Shown: piece by piece, positions 44,371 through 54,225 of the stretch
How positions within the stretch are numbered: the first letter of the stretch is position 1
Layout: each line of letters starts with the position of its first letter
NCBI GenBank assembly: GCA_963969495.1
Contig: OZ018330.1
Span: forward strand, 48,755,206 to 48,819,205
Source of the DNA: Ceratothoa steindachneri
Lineage: Eukaryota > Arthropoda > Malacostraca > Isopoda > Cymothoidae
Direction: 5' to 3'
DNA: 64,000 nt
The notes under the pieces: generated by a model
What the model was told of the DNA's origin: nothing
Databases searched by the model: none
Seen by the model: the letters and a program-made list of their open reading frames with translations, nothing else
Translations under genes and position numbers: made by a program

Positions 44371-45184
44371 CAAATCTTCTGTGGCAGGAGATAGAACGGG
44401 CATGTAGAATTAAGCATGTGTGTATAATGGGTGATTTTAATTACAGAAATATAGACTGGGAACCTCTTGTGGGGGATGCAGTACAATTTTAGACTATGCA
44501 GTACAATTTTGGTCACCATATTATTGGAAGGATATTGATTTGCTTGAGTCTGTGCAGAGAAGGATGACAAAGATAATTGGTGGGCTAAGGAACTTACCTT
44601 ATGGTGAAAGGCTCAGAAAACTAAATCTACATAGATTGGAAAGGAGAAGAGTCAGAGGGGAATTGATTGAAGTCTTCAAATGGGTAAAAGGATATAATAA
44701 AGGGGATCTGGGTAAAGTTCTTATACTTAGTGAACATGACAGGACACGTAGCAATGGGTTTAAGCTTGATAAGTATAGGTTTAGGAAGGAGATTGGGAGG
44801 AATTGGTTTACAAATCGTGTGGTAGATGAATGGAATAGGCTCACTAGACATGTGATAGAAGCCTCCTCTCTGGGTAGTTTTAAGAATAGATTAGATAAAT
44901 ATATGGATGAAGCTGCTAGATGGGACTGACTTTTTTTTATGTACATATGTATATATATTTTTCTAAGGAGTAGGGAGATTATATTTTGCGGTTGCATGAA
45001 TGGACATAATCCTCTGGATGCATTTTATGTATATTGTAGATTAGATCTGACAAACTCCTGTAAAGGGTGACAATGTTGATGACTTTTCTCTGGTAAGAAA
45101 TCTTTTGTATGTTGACTGGAACAGGAGCTGCCAAGTGTAGGCCATGAATGGTCTTTTGCAGTCTCCTTCTTTTCTTATGTTCTT
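44371..45184 (+). pseudogene. LINE-a copy 2: endonuclease piece fused to RT C-terminus, plus tail
   Basis: 44371-44480 encodes ERACRIKHVCIMGDFN and IDWEPLVGDA, the GDFN block of the endonuclease. It then joins directly to the RT C-terminal part (open frame 44540-44929; SVQRRMTKIIGGLRNLPYGE to MDEAARWD), removing the whole RT catalytic core. At the join GCAGTACAATTTT appears twice, 18 bases apart (44479 and 44497), so the deletion has a short repeat at its edge. Protein differs from copy 1 at only about three residues over 129. The 3' tail ends at 45184. Confidence 0.85.
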
Positions 45185-46100
45185 ATCAGGAGGCTGAGGA
45201 ATTTTTTAATGTTGTCCAAGATAATTTTCTGACCTCTAGTCCGATTTCCATCATCTAACTTAAAAAACTTGCTAACTTCCAATTTATCTATCCCAGACAA
45301 ATTTTTGGTAATACTTCAGATTCAAGGCGCATGGTAGATGGCGCTGTTAGTCGGCTATAATTTTGGGCTACAGCATATCTCTTATGACTTCAGATGGTAG
45401 CATCAGATGTGGCAATCACTGCATTATATTTTTTTGTTGTTTTGGGGATTAACATAAGAACATAAGAAAAGAAGGAGACTGCAAAAAGACTTAAAATTTC
45501 CCCCAAAATTGGTTGATTTCATATCAACCAATGGTGTAAAGTCAGAGTGGAGGGATGTTATCAGTTAATTACTTTTTTATCTAAATATTAAACTTTTTGA
45601 AAAAAAAAAGAAAATTTTTTAAATTAGCTTTCATAGTTTATAAAGTAACACCTAATAGGTAAAATTTATAACATAAAAATAGGTAAAAATTGGCATACCA
45701 ATGGTTACAAAATTGATCATAACTCCTGATATAATGAAAAACCCAGAATGAAATTTATCTTATATTGTAGTCTAAAGGCATATATATTTAAAAAAAAAAT
45801 TACACAAAAATTTATTGATACCAATATATTTTTTTTAAAGGTCAAACAAATTTTTTTTACCAAAAATGAATTTTGTTGTTAAAAATGTTTAGAGCAACCC
45901 TTAAGCTTAAAAAAAAATATATAATTCATTGTTTTATGTGCTATAATAAGGGAGAAATAATTTTTTTATCAATGCTGGTATCAAGAAATTTGACAATTTT
46001 TCTCAACTTTGACAGGTTATAACTTTTGAGCTATTCAAAATTGAGGGCTGGGAAGTGTATCATTGTTTTTCTCTCATCAAAATCAACCTGTATACCAATT
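45185..46100. other. Mostly AT-rich, no gene seen; LINE tail fragments
   Basis: 45451-45490 is another short minus-oriented copy of the LINE-a 3' terminus (AACATAAGAACATAAGAAAA...). 45270-45300 resembles the 3' part of LINE-b. The rest (45550-46100) is very AT-rich with homopolymer A and T runs. Confidence 0.5.
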
Positions 46101-46104
46101 TTCA

Positions 46105-46530
46105 TCAAAATCGGTGATGGTGACTAAATGTCCCTTGTGGAATTCGGATGGAATGACCCTGCTTCCTATCTTTCAGCCACTCAGCTATCCAATTTGAAAC
46201 ACCCCCACATATCCCAATCATTTTTAATTTATGAACTAGTCTCCTATGTGGTACCTTATCAAATGCTTTACTAAAATCCAAGTAAATTACATCTATATTC
46301 TCTCCCTTATCTACTTGATTTGTTACGAACTCCAGAAAGTCTAGTAAATTAGTCAAACATGATCTACCTGATCTAAACCCATGCTGAGCATCGCTGATTA
46401 ACCCCTCCCTCTCTAGATGTTGGAAAATCCCTTTTTTAACTATTTTCTCAAGAATTTTACAGACTACAGGAGTTAAGCTAACCGGTCTAAAGTTATTTGG
46501 ATCCTCTTTACTACCCTTCTTGACAAAAGT
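46105..46530 (-). pseudogene. LINE-b copy 3, RT palm fragment
   Basis: Minus strand from 46530: VKKGSKEDPNNFRPVSLT-like start, QHGFRSG(R)SCLTNLLDFLEF, then VDKGENIDVIYLDFSKAFDK (first catalytic Asp) and GVSNWIAEWLKDRKQG. Truncated on both sides: LINE-c abuts its 5' edge and unrelated AT-rich DNA its 3' edge, before the FADD motif. Confidence 0.75.
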
Positions 46531-46539
46531 GACTGGTTG

Positions 46540-47225
46540 AGTGTATCTTCCTATGGAATAAAAGAACTTGTGGGGTTATTGGAAACAAGGACACATGAGT
46601 AGCAACTGATTGCTACAGGGAGAATAGTTCCTCGTGTAAGAAAAGTTGCAGTCTGGATTCAAACAATGGAAGGCTGGGAGCATCAACTACCTCTGAGGGC
46701 AGAGAATTCCATCTCTTGCCACCACTCTTGAAGAGAAGAAATGTTTACAAGCTTCTGACTGACAGTGTTGAACTTGAATTTTATATATGTGACCTCTAGT
46801 AGCTACATCTGGGGATGAAGTGAAAATATATTAGAAGGATAGATAGAGCAGAGATTGTGGAAAATGCAGTAGCAATAAATTATGTCATGTCTAAGTAGCC
46901 TACCCTTTATGGGGAAAAGCTTTAGAGTGTTTAGTCTCTCAATATAGGGCAAGTCAGCTAAGCCTGATACTTGCTTTGTCCACCTCTGCTGAACAGACTC
47001 TAGGAGCTTTAGATCCCCAAGATACTCAGAGTGCCGAACCGGGGATGCAAAGTCTAACAGGGGTCTAATATCAGAGACAAGAAGAAAGGACATAAACTCA
47101 GGAGAAAGGCAAACAGTGTCAGTTAGCAAATTAGAAGCCATGCCTCCTGCTTTACCTACAGAATTTCTGATGTGGTGATGAAACTTTAACTTTGTCATCA
47201 ACAATGACTCCAAGGTTTTTATAGG
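46540..47225 (-). pseudogene. LINE-c: C-terminal end of a CR1-like RT with 3' UTR
   Basis: The minus-strand frame 47213-46803 reads SDIRPLLDFASPVRHSEYLG, LKLLESVQQRWTKQVSGLAD and RHDIIYCYCIFHNLCS, a CR1-like RT end clearly different from LINE-a and LINE-b. Reading on past 46803 the translated region continues (HFFSS-like and WNSLPS-like blocks) to about 46650 with frame changes, then a short 3' end to ~46540. Confidence 0.7.
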
Positions 47226-48043
47226 TATTGTGGAGGTTTAAGGGTGTATCATGAAGGAGATAGCATAAATTTGAGTTTCTATCAATGAGATGTCTAGCAA
47301 AACTGACTCTAGCAGGTTGATGTCATGTCTAAAGTATGGTGACCATGCTTGTATACAGTACTCTAAATGTGGCCTAACATATGAGTTGTAGAGTTTAAGG
47401 ATAATCTCTTTACTCTTGTAGCTAACATTCCTGTTAATGTCTCCTAGCACCCTATTTGCTCTATTTTTTGCCTCAATACACTGTTTTGAAAACTTCAGTG
47501 ACCTATCTACTACTACACCTAAGTCCTTCTCATCCTCAACTGAATTCATCCAATGCCCATCCATTTCATAGCTAAATTCCCTATTATCCTTTCCCATGTT
47601 AAGAACTTTGCATTTTGGGGGGTAAAAGTCATTTGCCACTTGTGAGCCCAAGCTAATAACTTATTTAAGTCACTCTGCACTTTAAAACTACCCTCAATTT
47701 CTTTGACTACAGCTGCCAATTTAGTGTCATCAACAAAAATTGACACTGCTATTTACAGCCTTCCTAAGATCATTTATATAAACTATGAATAATAAAGGGC
47801 CTAGAACGGATCCCTGAGGTATGCCACTGATAACGTCCCTCCACTGTGACCTCACCCCATTCAGCACAATTCTCTGTTTTGTCTCTTTCAGCCATTCAGT
47901 TATCCAATTCAAAACTTTCCCACATATCCCATTCATTTTTAATCTGTGAACTAGTTTCTTATGTGGAACCTTATCAAAAGCTTTGCTAAAATCTAAGTAA
48001 ATTACATCAACATTCTCTCCCTTATCTAATTGTTTAGTAACAT
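47226..48043 (-). pseudogene. LINE-b copy 1, 3' half of RT
   Basis: Minus strand from 48043: DVIYLDFSKAF-like sequence, then 47936-47730 (NGICGKVLNWITEWLKETKQ, SGIPQGSVLGPLLFIVYIND), 47746-47546 (FVDDTKLAAVV, with FVDD for the usual FADD), 47651-47238 (VEDEKDLGVVVDRSLKFSKQ, SYVRPHLEYCIQAWSPYFRH). Frame changes at ~47740 and ~47600. Element E interrupts it at 48043; the 5' half resumes at 56926. Confidence 0.8.
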
Positions 48044-48879
48044 TGTAGCGGGCCGAAAATATATCTCTAATTCCAATCGATCCAACCCGCTTCCTACACT
48101 GTCCGGACGTGAGAAATCGAGGGAGAATGAAACGGATTGTATATACAGTCCCTTTACTTACAAAACAATACAGTTATATTTACAGCAATTTTGTATTTAC
48201 AAGGGAAGTGTGCACACTTCAAAATGAGGCCAGATTTCCCAATCCAAATAAGATATCAAAAGAGAATTTTATAACAGGCAAATACAACAAATTTACTTAT
48301 ATATCTACACAAAACATAAAAAAACACAACAACAACCGAATGAAAAGGGGCACGCGCTATCACTTGTGTGCTGGAGGTGGGTGGTAGTAAGCTAACATAA
48401 AAGGAGGCAGGCTTGTCAACCAATGCGGGTGTGGTAGTTCAGGTGTCTAGCGAGGTATGAAAGCCCTCCGTCTCAGGGCTGGGCGGAGCACTCGTCTAGA
48501 GAACCCTTCTTGCAGTCTGTCCAAGCTTCCACTCTCTCTAAATGTATATCCAAACAATTCTCCAAATATTTAACTCTAAAAACTACTCTTTCAAAATATA
48601 ATCTTTTGATAAAAGATTATTTTAAACAAAGTACAATTTTGATAAAAGATTATTTTAAGCAAAGTACAATTTTGATAAAAGATTATTTTAAACAAAGTAC
48701 AATCTGAGAAAGAGAAAACAATTTTAATACATGAAATCAAATACATATATATACAAAGAGAAAATATAAAAAACCTCATTCCCACTCACACACACATTCT
48801 TACAGAGGGAGGGAGAGGGTACTGAGAAAAGGGGTGGGAGAATGGCCCTTTTACACACACTCACATTCGCTCCACCACA
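48044..48879 (-). repeat. Element E left (3') LTR
   Basis: 836 bp, TGTAGCGGGCC... to ...CTCCACCACA on the plus strand. Contains three head-to-tail 33-bp units around 48600-48705 (unit core TTGATAAAAGATTATTTTAA). Relative to the right LTR it lacks a 16-bp stretch near 48555 and shows about three base substitutions. Confidence 0.95.
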
Positions 48880-48892
48880 CCCCTCCTTCCTT
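48880..48892 (-). promoter_or_regulatory. Element E polypurine tract
   Basis: On the minus strand AAGGAAGGAGGGG lies immediately before the 3' LTR start TGTGGTGG. This is where plus-strand DNA priming occurs in LTR retroelements. Confidence 0.85.
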
Positions 48893-48928
48893 AAGCCATT
48901 CGACCAGCCACTCACAAAACCCTTTCAA

Positions 48929-51310
48929 TCACTCTTCACGGTACCACTTGTGCTCAATCGCACCCTTCTGCACCCATTCACACTCTTCTACTGGTCCCTG
49001 GCTACGCGTAGCAATTAGTCGTGGTTGTTCGTCAGTCGTCCTGTCAGTCTCATCGTCACTATTGATCATCTCATCAACCATACTCTTAGCCCTCATTACC
49101 AGTTCTCCCATCTCACGACAGAATTCTTTCATACTCTTCCGTTCAGAACCTTCACTCTTCATACTCCCATTCATCAGCTCCTCACTCACAGCTCTCATCC
49201 AACTCAAGGTACATTCTTGCAAAATAGACAGGTCACTCACATTCCCTGTATTCTCAACAGGTATACCAGAAACCCCTTCGACTGGTTCCCACCAGAAACC
49301 TGAAAAATCAGCCACTTCATCATTCACTACATCAAACTCATCCCTACTATTACCATTCGTAAAACCTGAAAAATCAGCCACGCTAGGTTCGTTCTGCCCA
49401 AATACACTATCATTCATACTGTTCCCAAAACCAGAAAAATCAGGCACAGGCAGCTCACTCACTCGTCTACTTATACCAGCCAAATCACTCACCTGTTTAC
49501 GCAAAAACTCAATCTCCCTTTCAAGATCCCCCATACCAGAAACACTCTGCTCAGACTTACTTTCATTTGTACTTGCATTCTTCCTTTCACTCTTCTTTGT
49601 ACGCTTTCTACTCCTCGAGACTAAGACTAGCTCTTTCCCAGACAGATCCATGCTATCACATTCAATCTCATCATCATGCACTTTACCTCTCTCTCTACAC
49701 AGTCTATACACCGGATGGCTCACCAGGTAGTCAGGAGGTTCTCTCCATCTCCTTAACTGACCCTGATGAGCCCGCACTCTCTCAGTCATACCATCATTCA
49801 AACTCTCCAAAACATACGTCACTCCATTTTCCCAAACTCTCACAACTCTATAAGGTCCATCAAACTTCTCACTCATCTTTGATACATTCAACCTACCCTT
49901 TACTTCTTTCACCTTCAATACTTTTGCACCTAATTCAAATGAATGGAACCTTTCATGCGCCTCACGCCATACACTCTGCTCACTTTCACTCAAACGAAAC
50001 CTATCTTTCACTCGCCTTTCAAAATTCATCACAAACTGACATGGGGACATTCCAGTTGCACTATGCACAGTTGATTTATACGCCCACAACACTCTCCCCA
50101 GACACACATCCCAGTCATTCACTGTCGTACTCATCATTCTCAACATCTCACACAAGGTTCTTATAGTCCGTTCAGCCAATCCATTTGAAGATGGTACATA
50201 CGGAGTTGTTCTCACATGCTCCACACCATTCTCTCTCAACAATTGCTCAAACACTTCTCCTACAAATTCAGGCCCATTATCACTCAGACATCTTCTAGGC
50301 TTCCATACACACATAGGAAAAAACAACTGCTCAACCACACGCGCAACAGTCACACTCCTTTTATCTCTCACAGGTGCTGCATACACAAACTTACTTTTAT
50401 GATCAACCATAACAACCATACCAACATTCCCAGCACTCGTACGCAGCAAAGACACACAATCAATCACTACCAATTCAAACGGTTCTTTCGCATCAACTTT
50501 CAACATCGGTGGTTTCACTTGCACACCTTGCACCTTTCGTTTCTGACACCTTTCACACGTAGTTGCAACATCATTCACAACAGTTCTCAGAAACGGATGG
50601 AACACACGCTCCTTCATACACTCCCACAGCTTAAACTTATCCATATGCCCATAATTATCATGCACAACCTTCACCAGACCAATCATACCAACTAAGGACA
50701 TCACAGGTACATACATATCATCACCACCCTTCACATGCCTCACAAAATATACAACATCCATACAAACAACAAAATCCTTAGCATACCTTTTAAAATCACT
50801 TAAACACTCTGGCCATTCATTCAAATCAACACGCATCATTACACACCTCTTCAACTCACTAACAAAAGGACACATCTCTTGCATCTCTAGAATATCATCA
50901 TCACTTAAAATCTCATTCTCATCATCCATGACCAACTCAATCATGCCACAAAATTTGACATTCTTCGCACACTCATTCAACTTCATCACCTCACATTCAC
51001 CTTTCATAAGACAATCCTTATCAGCATCCAAAGACAAATCATTTAATCTCATAAAGTCTACACCAAGCAAGAAACAACACGGCATTTGCTCATCCTTCAG
51101 AATCACAAAGTCATGCTTCACATTCACACCATTACCCAAACTCACTTTCAGACTAACCTGTTCCCATGCCACTATCAAGCCATTCCCTAATCCACTTATC
51201 CGTAACTTCACAGGTTTATGCTCGCAGCATTTATACTCATCATACTTACTCAGAATCCTCTCATTCACTAAAGACACCTGCGCTCCAGTATCAATCTCGC
51301 TTCCATCATA
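48929..51310 (-). CDS. Element E: second retropepsin-like domain plus integrase
   Basis: A 794-codon open stretch after a TGA at 51313; there is no ATG at the head, so it must be reached by readthrough or was joined to the upstream frame before a 1-nt loss. 51292-51050: IDTGAQVSLVNERI and then FLLGVDFM, the two hallmarks of a retropepsin fold. Counting from the GTG at 51277: zinc-binding H206, H211, C241, C244; integrase catalytic D273 (VIDCV), D333 (SDNGPEF), E369 (LAERT), a D-X35-E spacing; GPY/F at ~474 (DGPYRVVRV). A ~290-residue tail follows, with three copies of DFSGF and a charged end. Integrase joins element DNA to the chromosome. Confidence 0.85.
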   Translation of the reverse strand, partial: YDGSEIDTGAQVSLVNERILSKYDEYKCCEHKPVKLRISGLGNGLIVAWEQVSLKVSLGNGVNVKHDFVILKDEQMPCCFLLGVDFMRLNDLSLDADKDCLMKGECEVMKLNECAKNVKFCGMIELVMDDENEILSDDDILEMQEMCPFVSELKRCVMMRVDLNEWPECLSDFKRYAKDFVVCMDVVYFVRHVKGGDDMYVPVMSLVGMIGLVKVVHDNYGHMDKFKLWECMKERVFHPFLRTVVNDVATTCERCQKRKVQGVQVKPPMLKVDAKEPFELVVIDCVSLLRTSAGNVGMVVMVDHKSKFVYAAPVRDKRSVTVARVVEQLFFPMCVWKPRRCLSDNGPEFVGEVFEQLLRENGVEHVRTTPYVPSSNGLAERTIRTLCEMLRMMSTTVNDWDVCLGRVLWAYKSTVHSATGMSPCQFVMNFERRVKDRFRLSESEQSVWREAHERFHSFELGAKVLKVKEVKGRLNVSKMSEKFDGPYRVVRVWENGVTYVLESLNDGMTERVRAHQGQLRRWREPPDYLVSHPVYRLCRERGKVHDDEIECDSMDLSGKELVLVSRSRKRTKKSERKNASTNESKSEQSVSGMGDLEREIEFLRKQVSDLAGISRRVSELPVPDFSGFGNSMNDSVFGQNEPSVADFSGFTNGNSRDEFDVVNDEVADFSGFWWEPVEGVSGIPVENTGNVSDLSILQECTLSWMRAVSEELMNGSMKSEGSERKSMKEFCREMGELVMRAKSMVDEMINSDDETDRTTDEQPRLIATRSQGPVEECEWVQKGAIEHKWYREE

Positions 51311-51990
51311 TCAGGTCCACCATGTTCGCAATACACCGAAGGAACAAGCACACCAACATCAGCACTGATATCCACACTGTCATTAACTCCCATATCATCA
51401 CTCAACACACACTCATCTTCATCCAGACAATCATTCTTCTCTCTTATATATGAACACTTTTCAATCACCCAATTGTAGTGCACACCGCTCAAACATTGCA
51501 GATGTACCACATTAGGATTCAAACCCTTCATCTTCTCATCCTTGTACACAATCGGCCTCTCACCACCAAAGTGCACATAAACAATCACTCCATACAAACG
51601 ACTCACTACAATCAACACTTCCTGAAATGGCGGGACCCCTTGCATACACATCGCTCTCAATTCTTTCATGAAGTTCCGCACCTTTGCCATACCAATGCTT
51701 TCAGGCTTCCTACACACTTCATTCATTACCTCCTTCCTTAAATCATCTACACTATCGGGCACTCTCACATCTACTCCATCACTCTTCAAATCTTGCAAAC
51801 CATTCCATACACTCTCAAACAAGGAATCACCACCACCCTTACTTTCTTTTCCATTCATAATCCCTTTCGGCAAATACTCAGGATCACTCACTCCACACAC
51901 ATTTTCATCATTCGTACCAGGATACCTTGACATCAAATCAGCCACTCCATTCCGTTCACCAGGCACATACTCAATCACATAGTCAAGTCA
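51268..51990 (-). CDS. Element E: RNase H end and OTU-like domain (pol segment)
   Basis: Open frame from about 51987 to a stop at 51268; no ATG (GTG at 51978), it is a segment of pol displaced by 1-nt frame changes at both ends. It begins with VIEYVPGERNGVADLMSRYP, the RNase H C-terminus. Then 51830-51460 has, in order, GGGDSLFESVW, DDLRKEVMNEV, GVPPFQEVLIVVSRLYGVIVYV and LQCLSGVHYNWV, matching the order and spacing of OTU-type cysteine proteases (DGNCLF ... LRxxI ... WGGxxELxALA ... HYN). The nucleophile position is Ser (TCC), not Cys; the His is present. An OTU fold is my reading from motifs; function is inferred. Confidence 0.6.
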
Positions 51991-52163
51991 CTCAAATCTT
52001 CCAAAGTCCTTGCAATCCTACTATCAGCCCACTTCATACGCTGCAGATACACAAGAGGTTGATGATCGGTTTTTATCACAAACCTCACACCATACAAAAA
52101 TGGACGCAACACTTTCAAACAATATCTTATCGCAGCCAGCTCTCGTTCCACAGTCGAATACCT
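51990..52163 (-). pseudogene. Element E: RNase H middle, after the nonsense change
   Basis: In the same frame as the RT segment, directly after the TGA at 52166-52164, the minus strand reads RYSTVERELAAIRYCLKVLR and VIKTDHQPLVYLQRMKWADS, the core of RNase H. The TGA stands where an Arg codon (CGA) would be the simplest parent. Near 51990 the frame is lost by one missing base. Confidence 0.8.
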
Positions 52164-53837
52164 TCATTCTGCAACATTCATAGCCTTGGATACATACCCA
52201 ATTATTCGCCTGACATTCTCTCCATTCAAACGCTGCTCTTGCATCAGAAAACCTCCCATACAATACCCACTCGCATCTGTATACAGTTCAAGCATTTTAG
52301 CATTTACACTATAATCTGGGTAAGCCAATTCAACATCTTCAGCCGCTGCCTCTTTCAGTCTCTCATACGCCTCATTCATCTTATCATTCCACTTGACAAC
52401 CGTACTACCTTTCTTGCCCATCCACTCAGTCAGAGGCTTACTCACACCAGAACAATCACGTATAAACTTTCGCTGGAACTCAATCAAACCCCAAAACGAC
52501 TTCAGTTGCTTCACAGTCACCGGTTTAGGAAACATTCGCACCTTCTCAACATACTTTGGTGATTTTCGCAACCCATTCTCACTCACCATATGCCCAAAGA
52601 ATTCCACTTCTTTCGCAAACCATTCACACTTCGCCACTTTCACCTTCACACCAACACTCTCCAACGTTCTCAACACATCATTCACCAATCTCATATGCTC
52701 CTCAAAAGTCTCAGTCATAATCAAAATATCATCTATAAACGCAATCACATTCTTACTTGCAAACTTACTCAACACAACATTCATTGCCCGCTGGAAGGCT
52801 CCGGGAGCATTAGCCAACCCAAAGCTGAGGTTCCGGAACTGGTAATGCCTCTTTGAGGAAGAGAAGGCAGTTACCGGTCGGCTCTCCTCAGCAATGGGCA
52901 TCTGGTAATACCCCCGTACCAGATCCAACTTCGTAAACCACTCTATCCCATGCATACTATACACACACTCAGATACCACACACATCGGAAACCTTTCTTT
53001 CACAGTCTTTTCATTCACCTTTCTATAATCCACACACAGACGCAATCTTCCATCTGGCTTATGTACAGGTACAATTGGACTATTCCATGCACTCTCGCTC
53101 TCTTCAATCACCCTCAATTGCTCCAATTCCAAACACTGCTCCTCAATCTCATCAGCAACCGAACGTGGAAAATGCCTTGGCTGCTGATAGATTGGGGAGT
53201 CTTCCTTCAGGACAATCTTGAATTCCGGGAGCTTTGCAACCCCGAAATCCAGATCACCCTTACTGAGGGCTCCCTTTCGTTCAAATATCATTCGATACAC
53301 ATCCTCCCTTTCATACTCAGTTAAACATCCATCCAATTCCACCATGCTCTTCACATCATTATACGTCCATTCACACGTCTCTTCACCTGCAACATTCACC
53401 CTGACATCCGTACTATCATCCATACCTACCTCATTGACAGTGGAGAGGTGGCCCAGTACATCTCCGACTTGGATTCCCCTCACCTGCCCTTTCACACTGG
53501 GGTCCGCCGGCACACATACAAAAGGATCATTCATTCTCATCAAGCCATCAAACACACAAGCAACACGCCTTACCTTATAACACGCATCCTTTCCATCCAA
53601 TATCACAGTGTTCTCACTCACATTCAAACTAACATCCTTACTCCAACTCACTCTAACAGACACCCTTTCACCCTTCACAAGCCTTACATTCTCCATAGCA
53701 GTCACCTCAATACCAGTAAACACACTCCTCAAAACGCTACCATCTTTCCCTACATACAACTTATACACCCCATTTTTACCAATCTTTCTCTCAATCTGAT
53801 CACTCGCAGGATGCACAACCATACGATTCATTTTCAT
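52164..53837 (-). CDS. Element E: reverse transcriptase and RNase H start
   Basis: 557 codons from an ATG at 53837. Residues 1-150 are the usual spacer after protease (VACVFDGLMRM, GIQVGDVLGHLSTV). RT spans ~205-470: PVHKPDGRLRLCVDYRKVNE, WFTKLDLVRGYYQMPIAEES (first Asp), LSFGLANAPGAFQRAMN, and AFIDDILI at 367-370 with both catalytic Asps. RNase H begins at ELYTDASGYCMGGFLM (~513) and is cut by the TGA at 52164. The ATG overlaps the protease stop as ATGA. Copies element RNA into DNA in cytoplasmic particles. The RT itself looks intact. Confidence 0.9.
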   Translation of the reverse strand: MKMNRMVVHPASDQIERKIGKNGVYKLYVGKDGSVLRSVFTGIEVTAMENVRLVKGERVSVRVSWSKDVSLNVSENTVILDGKDACYKVRRVACVFDGLMRMNDPFVCVPADPSVKGQVRGIQVGDVLGHLSTVNEVGMDDSTDVRVNVAGEETCEWTYNDVKSMVELDGCLTEYEREDVYRMIFERKGALSKGDLDFGVAKLPEFKIVLKEDSPIYQQPRHFPRSVADEIEEQCLELEQLRVIEESESAWNSPIVPVHKPDGRLRLCVDYRKVNEKTVKERFPMCVVSECVYSMHGIEWFTKLDLVRGYYQMPIAEESRPVTAFSSSKRHYQFRNLSFGLANAPGAFQRAMNVVLSKFASKNVIAFIDDILIMTETFEEHMRLVNDVLRTLESVGVKVKVAKCEWFAKEVEFFGHMVSENGLRKSPKYVEKVRMFPKPVTVKQLKSFWGLIEFQRKFIRDCSGVSKPLTEWMGKKGSTVVKWNDKMNEAYERLKEAAAEDVELAYPDYSVNAKMLELYTDASGYCMGGFLMQEQRLNGENVRRIIGYVSKAMNVAE

Positions 53838-54187
53838 AAATCATACCCCAAAATCACACCATACTCACTACTCACCTTATCAAAAACAGAAAATTCACAT
53901 TCATTCATCATCATACCATGCATTCGAACAGCTGACCTTATCATTCCAATCACAGGCACTCTCCTATTACCAATACCTACTAAACTACCCTTGCACTCAG
54001 ACAGGAGGGCTTTCTCGCTAACCTTGTCATACACATCTTTATACACCAAGCTCGCCTTGCATCCAGAATCTATTAAAGCCAAACACTCAATTCCATTCAA
54101 TTCCACCTTCACACTCAGACACTCATACTTCCTACCAGACAGCACTTTCACACTAGACAGACTTACCAACACATTACTCACACTCAT
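53834..54187 (-). CDS. Element E: retropepsin
   Basis: 117 codons from the ATG at 54187, but the frame is open further up to the gag slippery site at 54235, so the natural product is probably a Gag-PR fusion made by -1 frameshifting. CLALIDSGCKASLVYKDVYD carries the catalytic DSG, and YGVILGYDL closes the domain with the ILG motif. About 100 residues, the usual retropepsin length. It cleaves Gag and Pol during particle maturation. Its stop TGA overlaps the ATG of the RT frame by 4 bases (ATGA). Confidence 0.85.
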   Translation of the reverse strand: MSVSNVLVSLSSVKVLSGRKYECLSVKVELNGIECLALIDSGCKASLVYKDVYDKVSEKALLSECKGSLVGIGNRRVPVIGMIRSAVRMHGMMMNECEFSVFDKVSSEYGVILGYDL

Positions 54188-54225
54188 GCACCCAGAGGAT
54201 ACTTCAGCAGGTACCCTCTTACCAT

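Noticed and set aside
42297..44997. Minus-strand frames opposite the LINE-a RT (up to 164 codons)
   Set aside because: Antisense shadows of the RT reading frames; low-complexity Ser/Leu/Phe-rich, no domain.
48588..48710. Three 33-bp direct repeats, considered as a CRISPR-like array
   Set aside because: Units are head-to-tail without spacers, lie inside an LTR, are duplicated in the other LTR, and the genome is eukaryotic.
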